Positions 1-7,461 of a stretch of DNA of 18,483 nucleotides are shown here, one piece after another. This DNA comes from a bacterium SM23_31 (GTDB lineage: Bacteria > SM23-31). The stretch covers positions 1 through 18,483 of the forward strand of contig LJUD01000028.1 in the NCBI GenBank assembly GCA_001304035.1. The letters are read 5' to 3'. Under the pieces are notes generated by a model. That model was not told where the DNA came from and made no database searches. It saw only the letters and a program-made list of their open reading frames with translations. Each line of letters opens with the position of its first letter. The stretch's first letter is position 1. The position numbers and the translations under genes are program-made.

Positions 1-274
1 AAATAGTCAATATTGCGGCCTCGGCTGGCTTTCTTATTACCCCGTAATTGATACCTATTGCGTCCAGGTCCTGCCCGGTTGCGGTAAGTGCAAGGTTTTG
101 AAGCGTTGCCTTGGCCCCGTACTTGTACAACTGCGTGAAGGCAAGGGATACCATTACAGCTACAACGACGTTATACGCTTTATCGGCGGCGGGTGTTTCC
201 TGGTTGAGTTTCTGCTCAAGATATGCGATGCACTGGTCAACGAGTTGTTGTGTTGTCGGTATCTGTAATGCCAT
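1..274 (-). CDS. Baseplate J / Mu gp47-like protein, N-terminal part (cut by window edge)
   Basis: This is the first 91 codons of a gene that runs off the left edge. I read it directly from an ATG at 274, with GGAG about ten bases upstream. The protein begins MALQIPTTQQLVDQC and contains a helical start followed by ATGQDLDAIGINYGVIRK. The pattern 'TGxxLDxxGxxxGxxRKPA' is characteristic of the N-terminus of baseplate J/gp47 family proteins, which form the wedge connecting the baseplate hub to the tail fibres. Its place directly after a gp46-like gene, with a two-base gap, matches the Mu order gp45-gp46-gp47. The family assignment rests on that motif and the position; the C-terminal part is not visible. 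Confidence 0.85.
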   Translation of the reverse strand, partial: MALQIPTTQQLVDQCIAYLEQKLNQETPAADKAYNVVVAVMVSLAFTQLYKYGAKATLQNLALTATGQDLDAIGINYGVIRKPAEAAILTI

Positions 275-276
275 AG

Positions 277-708
277 TTATATTCTCCTGTATGCCGGGTC
301 TTTCGCCTGTGCAACCCAGTTTCCCCGGTTCCTTATGAGTGTGAGGACTTGAATGTCTTTCCCCGGGGATTCGACTATTGTTTCAACGTCCAGTCGGTCG
401 CTTGTTGGGTTGTTTACGGTCGTGGCTATCTTTCCAAATGCCTGATTTTTCAAGGCGTTCTCCGATGCCTGCCGTATATCATTAAGCTTATCAATTGTGA
501 TTGCTCCCCGGGCCGTGACGAGGAAATTGCTACCTATCCGCCTGTCGGTCGGTAGAAAAACATTTCCGCACCACCCCTCTTCTGTAAGGTATTGGATCTG
601 GATCTGGTTTTCAAGCCCTTGGTCCATTACAGGCTGCCCGCCCTTATATACAAGGTAGCTACCATTTTCACCGAGGACAAGTTTCGGATCTCCCTGGTAT
701 CTATTCAT
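277..708 (-). CDS. Mu gp46-like baseplate wedge protein
   Basis: 143 residues. The middle of the protein (about residues 43 to 75) reads TEEGWCGNVFLP then DRRIGSNF, the typical pattern of the phage GP46 family: a Trp/Gly segment followed by 'GSxL/F' before a helical region. The family is related in role to the T4 gp25-type wedge component, which sits near the sheath base and helps initiate sheath assembly. The start ATG overlaps the stop of the upstream gene by four bases (ATGA), and GGGG lies eight bases before it. It lies between a gp45-like spike (two genes upstream) and a gp47-like gene (downstream), which supports the call. The family is seen from motif and order; the mechanistic role is taken from the family. 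Confidence 0.82.
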   Translation of the reverse strand: MNRYQGDPKLVLGENGSYLVYKGGQPVMDQGLENQIQIQYLTEEGWCGNVFLPTDRRIGSNFLVTARGAITIDKLNDIRQASENALKNQAFGKIATTVNNPTSDRLDVETIVESPGKDIQVLTLIRNRGNWVAQAKDPAYRRI

Positions 709-947
709 TTTATAAGCCCCACGTCAAGTTCGCCTATGAAATCAATAATTTTTTCAAGGATGTAAGTAGACAGTCCTATGTGTGTAACTGGAAAAAAATC
801 ATAACGGCCGCTTAAATTCTTAATTTCGCCTATGTTATTGTTTACTTCTTTATCCCATACTATGTACACTGTATTTATATTAATATTTTTTTGGTCGTCA
901 CTTACAAAGATTTTGTAATCTTCATTTTCTTTAAATGTTTTTTGCAT
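705..947 (-). CDS. Hypothetical AT-rich small protein within the baseplate operon
   Basis: 80 residues, not recognised. It is acidic and rich in Asn, Ile and Asp (for example DDQKNININTVYIVW), with no signal peptide or membrane segment. A strong GGAG lies seven bases before the ATG and overlaps the end of the upstream gene; the stop overlaps the gp46-like start (ATGA). The tight coupling and good ribosome site argue that it is expressed. Base composition is far lower in G+C than the flanking baseplate genes: hand counts of two 60-base lines in it gave 35% and 25%. That suggests a separate origin. It could be an accessory (moron-like) gene or a minor structural protein; the sequence does not decide. 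Confidence 0.7.
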   Translation of the reverse strand: MQKTFKENEDYKIFVSDDQKNININTVYIVWDKEVNNNIGEIKNLSGRYDFFPVTHIGLSTYILEKIIDFIGELDVGLIK

Positions 948-948
948 C

Positions 949-1206
949 TCATAACTCCATTCTTTTTAATAATTCCCGGATTACATACCTACCCCCATGA
1001 TTGGGAAACCACTTGTCCACTCCATGAAGTTTTCCGAAAACCATATATTCTGATACGTGGTCAATTTTTACAACCATACATTCTTCGGGGACATCCGCAT
1101 TTGCAATTTCTGCTTTCTCAATATTTTCCATCCCATGTGGCCTAAATATTAAAACTGGCTCTCCCCGTTCTTTAATTATTTGATCTTTAGTATAATAAGT
1201 ATTCAT
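949..1206 (-). CDS. Hypothetical small protein within the baseplate operon
   Basis: 85 residues from the start chosen here, not recognised. Two in-frame ATGs exist, at 1212 and 1206. The ribosome site GGAG (1215-1218) is two bases from the first but eight from the second, so 1206 is the better start (MNTYYTKDQ). The protein is charged and soluble, with motifs such as EPVLIFRPHGMEN and HGVDKWFPNHGGRYVIREL, the latter rich in aromatic and basic residues. It ends one base before the next gene's ribosome site region and is AT-rich like that gene. The two together interrupt the otherwise standard gp45-gp46 pair. No function can be assigned. Confidence 0.68.
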   Translation of the reverse strand: MNTYYTKDQIIKERGEPVLIFRPHGMENIEKAEIANADVPEECMVVKIDHVSEYMVFGKLHGVDKWFPNHGGRYVIRELLKRMEL

Positions 1207-1218
1207 CTTCATAACTCC

Positions 1219-1716
1219 TTATGGTAATTTCACCTCGTCCACCTTGGCCCCGGAAATATCCAGGGAGGTACCAGGCCATGATCCACCAACCCCGGTAAAC
1301 GCTGCAGCAAGCTTCGTGTTAAGATCGGTAATGAATGCTTGCAACCCAGTCTCCAGGGCTGTGAACCGAACGGCAAAGTCATTATTGCCATTCAATTCTA
1401 TTATACCAGATTTTAACAACAAAATAAAGGCTTTTATGGTGTCATTTTCCTGCGAATATATTTCAACTTCACCCTCGTCAACAGACGGGGGGATATTGTC
1501 ACTTTCTGTAATCCCTATTTTCCACGACGGGGTGACTTGTACTATCAGAACACGCGCGCCTACCGGGGGGATTGCGTTATACCCTGAATTGCTCATGAGT
1601 TCTACGGTCTGGATGTCGTCCTTGTCCGTAATCCGTACCTGAAGTAATACGACATCCTTGGTGCCGGTCTTGTTTTTACCGATTTCGTGGCCTGTGATAA
1701 TTCCGGTCGTGGGCAT
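1219..1716 (-). CDS. Mu gp45-like baseplate spike / assembly protein V
   Basis: 165 residues. It starts with a beta-rich segment (TGIITGHEIGKNKTGTKDVVLLQV) followed by 'NSGYNAIPPVGARVLIV', the usual OB-fold region of gp45/gpV-type spikes, then a 'SGxIELNGNNDFAVR' passage that leads to the C-terminus. The C-terminal residues LDISGAKVDEVKLP resemble the terminal motif of many Mu-type spike proteins. The trimeric spike caps the hub and is pushed through the outer membrane on contraction. The HxH iron-binding tip motif known from some spikes is absent here. The start has GGGAGGG seven bases upstream, and the gene follows the hub gene with a one-base gap. Family call is good; absence of the tip motif is directly seen. 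Confidence 0.83.
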   Translation of the reverse strand: MPTTGIITGHEIGKNKTGTKDVVLLQVRITDKDDIQTVELMSNSGYNAIPPVGARVLIVQVTPSWKIGITESDNIPPSVDEGEVEIYSQENDTIKAFILLLKSGIIELNGNNDFAVRFTALETGLQAFITDLNTKLAAAFTGVGGSWPGTSLDISGAKVDEVKLP

Positions 1717-1717
1717 T

Positions 1718-3049
1718 TTAAAACCCTCCCCTGTTAATTGTCAATAGATCCGACCTTGATCCTTTGACGCTCCATGGGTCTGTCAGTGCTTTTCCAGTGT
1801 ATACCGCCGGGGGTACTATGCTCAATATTGCCTGGATCCCGGAAGACTGGAAGATAAACTCTACCGACTTAATGAGCATGTTGATTCCGGGACGCGGTAA
1901 GCTCAAGGTATCCGAAATTATTGTAATTATTTGGTCCGGCGCCCACAACTTCCCGCTGGGTGAATACCAGGTAGTAACCGGCAGGGACGTGGTGAGAATA
2001 TCGGCGAGCATTTTCGTTCTTTTCCAGTTGGCCGCTTTCTGGATATCTCCGGGCGTTGTCTCGTTCGCGGTGAAGGTGAAAAGCCGGGATAACGGGACGT
2101 TATCATCCCGCGCGATTGCCGTTTGCGCGTCGGCCCCTGGAGACTGTCCTATTGCCTTATAAGCAGAAAATCGGCGGCGCCCGTCATAATTGGCAGACCA
2201 CGACAAAACGGGCGGCCTGCCCTCTTCCAGGGTACCGACATTTTCCCCGGATCCGGGCTGGTAGTATAGTACTTCCCCTTTCACGGTATTGGAGAGGAGA
2301 ATCCCGCGTTGTGACGCAAGGTCAGAAAGGTGGTCAAAAATCTTATCCTGTGGCTGCGCTGTCACCCGCTCAAATCTACCCCCGGGGCTGACCTCGAAAA
2401 CAGATTTTACGCCTATCTGTTTTAATACAGAGTCTGAAATCTGTTTAAGGGTCATGTTGTTTCGTTCATACGGGGGGCGGATGTTATTGTCTATCATTTC
2501 GGTGGTGAGGGATGAGCCGGAAAGGTTTTTCTTTGTGCCCCCGGAATCAGTAACCGGATTCACGCCGTACAGGTAGCCGGTGAGTTGTAATTCATTACCG
2601 AGATACACTTTTATTTTCGGGTACCTAAAGGGTAATAACAACTCATCCAGCTTGCGGTCCAGCCCTGGAAACCATGCAATGGTCCCGGAAAATCCATCCG
2701 ACACGGTGTCTACCGTCCGGATAAGTTTTCCAGAAACAAGGGGAATTTCCCGGTCTTCTATTACCAGGGTGAAATCGTCCGTCTGCTTATTTCCCAGCGG
2801 TCTGTCGTTTCGTACCTCAGCTATTCCCCGCCTATTTTTCACCGTGGGGATATTGAGCGTTTCACCTTCTATCAGTTCTGGCAGACCCTGGCTATCCTTG
2901 CGGCGTGTAGATAATACCGGGTTCGATGCCTGAAGGTTGCTTGTATAATCAGAGGTGCCGTAAGCTTTCACGGACACCCTTTTCAGGTCATCGCCTTCTT
3001 GTACGATATACAAGCGGTCTATTTTCGGAAAAATAAAAGGTTCAGACAT
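1718..3049 (-). CDS. Baseplate hub protein, Mu gp44 / P2 gpD family, with N-terminal LysM-like segment
   Basis: 443 residues. Residues about 10 to 70 (YIVQEGDDLKRVSVKAYG, later GETLNIP) form a LysM-like module, as found at the start of many contractile-tail hub or hub-adaptor proteins. The remainder has the late-control D/gp44 layout: a beta-rich domain (LVSGKLIRTVDTVSDGFSG), an ITGYLxG-type loop (ELQLTGYLYGVNP), a helical 'LKQISDSVLKQIGV' region, and a final domain with 'APDQIITIISDTL'. The hub trimer joins the spike to the tail tube. It overlaps the preceding gene by eight bases and precedes the spike, as in Mu. What is odd is the fusion of the LysM-like part, which is often a separate protein (gpX) in P2-like phages. 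Confidence 0.85.
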   Translation of the reverse strand: MSEPFIFPKIDRLYIVQEGDDLKRVSVKAYGTSDYTSNLQASNPVLSTRRKDSQGLPELIEGETLNIPTVKNRRGIAEVRNDRPLGNKQTDDFTLVIEDREIPLVSGKLIRTVDTVSDGFSGTIAWFPGLDRKLDELLLPFRYPKIKVYLGNELQLTGYLYGVNPVTDSGGTKKNLSGSSLTTEMIDNNIRPPYERNNMTLKQISDSVLKQIGVKSVFEVSPGGRFERVTAQPQDKIFDHLSDLASQRGILLSNTVKGEVLYYQPGSGENVGTLEEGRPPVLSWSANYDGRRRFSAYKAIGQSPGADAQTAIARDDNVPLSRLFTFTANETTPGDIQKAANWKRTKMLADILTTSLPVTTWYSPSGKLWAPDQIITIISDTLSLPRPGINMLIKSVEFIFQSSGIQAILSIVPPAVYTGKALTDPWSVKGSRSDLLTINRGGF

Positions 3050-4307
3050 ATACCACCACCTCTCGCCCGGCTGGAAGTATTAGTATATCATTCCCTTTCA
3101 GACCGTTTGTCGCGATGAATAACTCCAGGTTTTCGTCATTTTCTCCGGTGTTGCCGTATTCTGTTATGACTATTTCTATAGGTGCGCGGTCCTTTTCCAA
3201 GGTGAAACGTTTTTCTATTTTCAGGTCAATTGATGCCTCAAGTAAGTAGGCCGATGTGTAGGCTATAAGCAAGGCGGCATTGGAAAAAGATTGACTCTGT
3301 GAAAAATATTGTATGTCTATCGGATTATCTGAAAAGTTGGATTGTATGGAATCAAGGGTTTCGGTGATTGTCAAGAAAAGGTTGTTAACGTCTTCTATCG
3401 CCTGGATTGCCTCCGGCCTGGTCTGGAAATCCGCGGTAATGGCAATAATCCCGGTCATGCCTATTACAGCGGAAAGAAACACCTCTTGAGTGGATACCTC
3501 GTTGATTCCCTCGGTGTCGGTTGTGTCGGGGGATAGGTTGAAAATCGAGGTTGCAAACGAGGAGTATGATTCCAGACGGGAAAAGAAATCATTTACAACA
3601 AGTCCCGGTAATTCGATGAGGCTCTGGACCTGTCCGGCGAGGGATTGTATATCAATTACCGGCTGTATTATGGTATCCTGTATTTCTTGCTGTATTGACG
3701 CCACTTGTTCATTGATGTCCGCGTTAAGCTCTGCAAGGTTCTGTAATGTCTGCTCATACGCGGTGAGGGATTCCCCGGTCAACTTAGTCACCGCAAGTCT
3801 TTCGGCTGCCGTATCTTGTGTGACATTCTGTTCGAACTGCGCGGCAGACTGTACGCCCAGCTGTTCTTGTTGCTCCTGGATTCGTTGTGCGAGTTCCTGG
3901 ACTGACAATATAAGCTGGTCGCTTATCGGTTCGACCCATTCGGTCGTGACGGCTGTTATGTTGCCACTTCCCACAGGGTCGATAAGCGGAGAAAATGAAA
4001 GGGGTTGCAGTATTTTTTCACCGAGGACCGGGTGAACTACGGTCCATAATCCGGTCTCGTTGAATGCAGCTTGAAAGCGTTGTGATTCGATATCGTTATC
4101 CGGGCCCTCGAAATATATTGTCATGGGGTACCGTGAACTATTGACGTCAAGGTCCTGGACTATTGAGCCTTTCACTTTCGGATAGTTGAAAATTGCAACG
4201 GTCTTTTCCTGTGGTACCGAGTTGCCGCGCCATAGCCCTTCAAAAACATTTCCGTCCGGCGATGTGAATTTTATTACTTCGCGTGATCGTATTTGCCAGT
4301 TGCTCAT
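3042..4307 (-). CDS. DNA circulation / Mu gpN-like tail protein
   Basis: 421 residues. The N-terminus (SREVIKFTSPDGNVFEGLW, then VPQEKTVAIFNYPKVKG and PMTIYFEGPDND) is the DNA_circ_N domain pattern, shared by Mu gp43 (gpN) and P22 gp14-named relatives. Members occur between tape measure and hub genes and are part of the tail or baseplate; the 'DNA circularisation' label is historical. Residues about 130 to 235 are Gln-rich and helical (LAQRIQEQQEQLGVQ, IQQEIQDTIIQ). The C-terminus ends with a compact segment, 'NDILILPAGREVVVYV'. Start and stop overlap the neighbours by four and eight bases. Context and N-terminal motif make the family call secure; the molecular role is family knowledge and incompletely defined. 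Confidence 0.84.
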   Translation of the reverse strand: MSNWQIRSREVIKFTSPDGNVFEGLWRGNSVPQEKTVAIFNYPKVKGSIVQDLDVNSSRYPMTIYFEGPDNDIESQRFQAAFNETGLWTVVHPVLGEKILQPLSFSPLIDPVGSGNITAVTTEWVEPISDQLILSVQELAQRIQEQQEQLGVQSAAQFEQNVTQDTAAERLAVTKLTGESLTAYEQTLQNLAELNADINEQVASIQQEIQDTIIQPVIDIQSLAGQVQSLIELPGLVVNDFFSRLESYSSFATSIFNLSPDTTDTEGINEVSTQEVFLSAVIGMTGIIAITADFQTRPEAIQAIEDVNNLFLTITETLDSIQSNFSDNPIDIQYFSQSQSFSNAALLIAYTSAYLLEASIDLKIEKRFTLEKDRAPIEIVITEYGNTGENDENLELFIATNGLKGNDILILPAGREVVVYV

Positions 4308-6382
4308 GGATTAAACCCCAGTCCACGGATGTCGATAGGCGGTGCGGAATCCATTTCGAATTCCGCCGTGGTGCCTTCCGGCGCGTTGGAAAAGTCTATC
4401 CGGCCCCTCATGTTGACCGTACGCCCTTCGGCTTCGGTGCGGTTTGGCGCTTCCCTTTTTTCTTCACCTGTAATACTTTCCCTTATATCACGTCCTAAAT
4501 TTTGCCCGGTTTCAAAAGTTTTCACGAGCAAACCCATGGCTCCCTCTGCGATACCTTTTCCGAAATCCTCTACTTTTTTTCCTATTCCTGAAAAAAATTC
4601 TCCGATTGGCTTTAAAATATTGTTGTATAAATCAGTGAAAAATTTCTTGATTGGCTCCCAGTGTTTCACGATAAGTGCGGGTACCGTTATAAAAGGAGCG
4701 AATAAAGTGCCAAGCGCCACAAAAAATGGATTGTCCAGGAGACCTGAAAACCAGTTCCATATTTTTCGCACACCGTCCTTTATCCCCTTGGTAAGCTTTT
4801 CCCAGTTGGTGACCACCCAGCCTATGGCCGCGATGAGCAGGCCGATTCCTATAATTATTAAGCCTATAGGGTTTGCGCTCATGGCGATATTAAGCGCCCA
4901 CTGTGCGGCGGTCCATATTGCGTATATTTTCACGATTGGAATGAGGATGGGGGACAATATTTTCAATCCAGCGGCAAAGCTTTTCACTACCCCAGCGATG
5001 AATCCAAATATATCAGCCAACGTCTGAACGATGTCAATATTTTTTTCAGTGGTGCCGGTGAGTTCTTGAAAGGCTACTTTTAAGATATCCATTATCACTT
5101 TTCCGAGGTCCATGACCGTCGAAATTAACACCGATATAGGCTGCGCTAATCTTTTCAAGTCTTGCATTATTTCGCGCATGGGGATTGCACGGACAAATTC
5201 GGTAAGCTTAGTTATTGCGCCCCCTGCGAATTTTTCAAATGATTCTATGAACTGGAAACCTATTTCTATGGCTGCGGATTGGAGCGCGGCTATTCTGTTT
5301 TGTAATGATTCCCGCATGGTAGCGGCCACTTTTTTCGTGGTGCCGGCTGCGTTTTCTAATTCGGTGCGGAAATTGCGTATATTTTCGGTACCGGTCTGCA
5401 TGATAATATTGATTCCCGTAACCGCGCGTGCGCCGAATACAGTGGATAAGGCGGCGGTTTTTTGTGCCGTCCCCATTTTACCGGTTGCTTTTTCAAAGTC
5501 GGCCATGATGTCGATTACATCGCGAAAGTTTCCTTGTTGGTCCTTGATCTGGATTCCGAGGTTCTGAATTACCTCTGCGGCTTCTTTCGACGGATCGGCA
5601 AGGCGTAGCATCATATTACGGAGGATGGTCCCGGCCTCACCGCCCTTGACACCCTTGTCTGCAAGTTTTCCAACAAGGGCTTGAAAGGTTTCCATTTTTT
5701 GCCCGGCGGCGGTAAAGGTTGCGGCGCCTTTCTGGATTGCCCCAAACATCATTTCTATATCGGTGTTGGTGGAGTTCATCACCTTAGACATAACGTCTGT
5801 CATGCGTGTGAAATTCTTTTCAAGCTGTATGGTATTTTCAGTCATAAGACCGAAGGCACCCATGGAATCGGATGCGATATCGGTTGTACGGGCGAGGTCT
5901 TTATTTGCTACCGTTGCGATGTCCACGGATCCAGGAAGAAGTGTCATGGCCTGGGCGGCGTTGGCCCCGGCCATAGCCCAGAAACCCAGACCGGCGGCGG
6001 CTTGCCCGGCTGTTTTTTCTGTTAATGCCCCGGCTTCTCTGGCTGCGTCTTTCAATCCGGCGAGTTGTTTTTGTCCTTCGGCGGTTTCAAGGTTCAGACC
6101 CTTAAACTTTGCACTGGCTTCGGTGATCGCCTGATTATAGCCGATGAATTGATTTCCCACATCGCGCACGCCGTTGGAAATCATATTAATCCCGCGCTGG
6201 ATGAATCCGGCGGCGAGTATGCCTTTCAAGACATTGCCGAATCCGGTACCGGCGCGGGAAGCCTTTTTAAATGCACTGGATGATTTATCGCCGAAAATTC
6301 CGGCATTGCGGGCCATCTTGTTTAATGTGTTGCTTACTTGATCGCGGGACTTAAAAGCTGTCACTATTGCCCAGTCAGGCAT
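4304..6382 (-). CDS. Tail tape measure protein
   Basis: 692 residues. Residues about 90 to 390 match the phage tail tape measure core (TIGR01760/PhageMin_Tail type): GLGFWAMAGANAAQAM, TTDIASDSMGAFGL, MMFGAIQKGAATFTAAGQ and KGGEAGTILRNMMLRLADP. A strongly hydrophobic region lies at about 476 to 525 (IGLIIIGIGLLIAAIGWVV), as usual in these proteins, which can enter the host membrane during DNA delivery. At a nominal 1.5 angstrom per residue the protein would span about 100 nm, a rough upper estimate of tail length (inference). The start overlaps the end of the frameshifted chaperone extension by eight bases; the stop overlaps the next ATG. The C-terminal 60 residues are hydrophilic and proline/acid rich. 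Confidence 0.95.
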   Translation of the reverse strand: MPDWAIVTAFKSRDQVSNTLNKMARNAGIFGDKSSSAFKKASRAGTGFGNVLKGILAAGFIQRGINMISNGVRDVGNQFIGYNQAITEASAKFKGLNLETAEGQKQLAGLKDAAREAGALTEKTAGQAAAGLGFWAMAGANAAQAMTLLPGSVDIATVANKDLARTTDIASDSMGAFGLMTENTIQLEKNFTRMTDVMSKVMNSTNTDIEMMFGAIQKGAATFTAAGQKMETFQALVGKLADKGVKGGEAGTILRNMMLRLADPSKEAAEVIQNLGIQIKDQQGNFRDVIDIMADFEKATGKMGTAQKTAALSTVFGARAVTGINIIMQTGTENIRNFRTELENAAGTTKKVAATMRESLQNRIAALQSAAIEIGFQFIESFEKFAGGAITKLTEFVRAIPMREIMQDLKRLAQPISVLISTVMDLGKVIMDILKVAFQELTGTTEKNIDIVQTLADIFGFIAGVVKSFAAGLKILSPILIPIVKIYAIWTAAQWALNIAMSANPIGLIIIGIGLLIAAIGWVVTNWEKLTKGIKDGVRKIWNWFSGLLDNPFFVALGTLFAPFITVPALIVKHWEPIKKFFTDLYNNILKPIGEFFSGIGKKVEDFGKGIAEGAMGLLVKTFETGQNLGRDIRESITGEEKREAPNRTEAEGRTVNMRGRIDFSNAPEGTTAEFEMDSAPPIDIRGLGFNP

Positions 6383-6578
6383 TCTTGAAACCGTCCTTTA
6401 TTCTTTTTATTACTCGGTCGTCTTCGTCCTGCATTCTTTTATGCCACCCGTGCCAGTATCTCAATTCAGTATATGTCATTCCGTATATTACATTAACCGG
6501 TTGGCCCCGGTAGAACATTTCACCCATGTACTGGTCTATTCTGCTTTCGACTGAAAAAGTTTTTTTCTTTATGCGAGT
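6375..6578 (-). CDS. -1 frame extension of tail assembly chaperone (frameshift product C-terminal part)
   Basis: This 67-codon reading frame has no ribosome site of its own and is reached from the upstream chaperone by a -1 shift at 6578-6584. Read in the -1 frame from the re-read A at 6578, it encodes TRIKKKTFSVESRIDQYMGE, then MFYRGQPVNVIYGMTYTELR, and ends at TGA 6375-6377. Aromatic and charged residues (RYWHGWHKRMQDEDD) are typical of the short downstream product of tail chaperone pairs that binds the tape measure. The fusion would have 156 plus 67, that is 223, residues. It overlaps the tape measure start by eight bases. Mu and many tailed phages make such a fusion between tube and tape measure genes. 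The frame and slip site are seen directly; function is from the family. Confidence 0.82.
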   Translation of the reverse strand, partial: TRIKKKTFSVESRIDQYMGEMFYRGQPVNVIYGMTYTELRYWHGWHKRMQDEDDRVIKRIKDGFKNA

Positions 6579-7045
6579 AAAAAAGTGTTACCTAACACCT
6601 CCAATACCGCGAGGTCGTTCGAGTGAAACTTTTTTATACTTTCGATGTCGAGATTTCCAAGTGAACCCATAAAGGTGTAGATTCTTTCATAGGTGTCGTT
6701 ATTGTCGACCTTGTCAAGTTGCATTTTTGTGGTGGCGGTTGGTTCTCCGTAGTCGACAGTGGTACCGCTCCGCAAGGTCTGGATTACCTTGAAACTTTTT
6801 TCATCCTTCCGGTTCTTCAGCTGGCCTTTCCGGTAATAGTTTACAAGGGCTTTGAGGGTTCGCTCTCCTGCGAATTCAGTGTCCTTTGTCATGTCGAATG
6901 TTTCAATGTCTATGTCATAATAGTTAAGTAATTCAACTACTTGGTTTTCGGCGGCTTCTTTTGATATGGTTTGCGTTTTGTTAATTTTTCCATCTTCAAT
7001 TTGTTTTGCGATAAGCTTACCGGTTAAGCTTTTTAATGTTTTCAT
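6569..7045 (-). CDS. Tail assembly chaperone, short form (Mu gp41-like)
   Basis: 158 residues, lying between tail tube and tape measure genes, the conserved position of the tail assembly chaperone (lambda gpG analogue, Mu gp41). The protein is charged and helical, beginning MKTLKSLTGKLIAKQIEDG; it has no membrane segment. It ends ...LEVLGNTFLLA at TAA 6569-6571, only three codons after a slippery heptamer that gives access to a -1 frame extension. The start ATG has GGAG seven bases upstream. In the family the short form coats the tape measure and the rarer long form recruits the tube; both leave before the virion is complete. Sequence similarity alone would be weak; position plus the frameshift signal make the call. 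Confidence 0.85.
   Translation of the reverse strand: MKTLKSLTGKLIAKQIEDGKINKTQTISKEAAENQVVELLNYYDIDIETFDMTKDTEFAGERTLKALVNYYRKGQLKNRKDEKSFKVIQTLRSGTTVDYGEPTATTKMQLDKVDNNDTYERIYTFMGSLGNLDIESIKKFHSNDLAVLEVLGNTFLLA
6578..6584 (-). promoter_or_regulatory. Programmed -1 ribosomal frameshift site T TTT TTA
   Basis: In the chaperone frame the codons are ACT TTT TTA CTC GCA TAA, so the heptamer T TTT TTA is in the exact X XXY YYZ phase. A Shine-Dalgarno-like GGAGGTG at 6596-6602 ends 11 bases before it, which is the spacing that stimulates -1 slipping in E. coli dnaX. A short inverted repeat, GTGTTAGGTAACAC (6585-6598), sits directly upstream. The -1 frame is open for 67 codons, up to the tape measure start. 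The elements are read directly; that slipping occurs is inferred. Confidence 0.85.
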
Positions 7046-7068
7046 TTCATAACTCCTTTAAAAAATAT

Positions 7069-7449
7069 TTATGCCACGAACTGCACCCACTGCTCGCGCT
7101 CAAAAAGTTTCACGGTGCATGAGTTTTCCATGGTTGTGTTATTTTCGAACTCAATCCATCCGGACGGTGTTCTGTATTGGGTTCCGTCCGCGAGCGTGTA
7201 TGACAGTGGTACAAGTGCGATGTCATCCGCGAGTTGTTTTAATTGTGCGCGTTCTGCAGGGTTGGCGGTTATAACCACACCTTCCCTTGTTTCGGCCCGC
7301 TTGGTCATTTTCCGCATGTTTGGCCCGCTTGTGGGGATTGTGTCGTTTTCGTACCTTGAGCCGGTTTCGGTAATGTCGGCGTCCGCCTTGACGTTAAAAT
7401 TAATACCGTTAATCTGTAATTTTCTTATTGAGCCTGCTACATCTCCCAT
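7069..7449 (-). CDS. Tail tube protein (Mu gp40/gpM-like)
   Basis: 126 residues. It follows the sheath gene by 12 bases, and it matches the Mu-type tail tube family: KLQINGINFNVKADADI at the start, a 'TKRAETREGVVIT' middle, and 'YRTPSGWIEFENNTTMENSCTVKLF' near the end. Tube proteins of this family stack as hexameric rings inside the sheath and form the DNA channel. Length is within the usual range for Mu gpM-type proteins. The ribosome site AAGGAG is well placed before the ATG. The call rests on both sequence and gene order (sheath, tube, chaperone, tape measure). Confidence 0.9.
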   Translation of the reverse strand: MGDVAGSIRKLQINGINFNVKADADITETGSRYENDTIPTSGPNMRKMTKRAETREGVVITANPAERAQLKQLADDIALVPLSYTLADGTQYRTPSGWIEFENNTTMENSCTVKLFEREQWVQFVA

Positions 7450-7461
7450 GTGTTACTCCTT

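Noticed and set aside
6560..6567. Run of seven A followed by C (AAAAAAAC on the minus strand), a classic slippery sequence
   Set aside because: It lies after the chaperone stop codon at 6569-6571 in the zero frame, so ribosomes in that frame do not reach it; T TTT TTA upstream is correctly phased.
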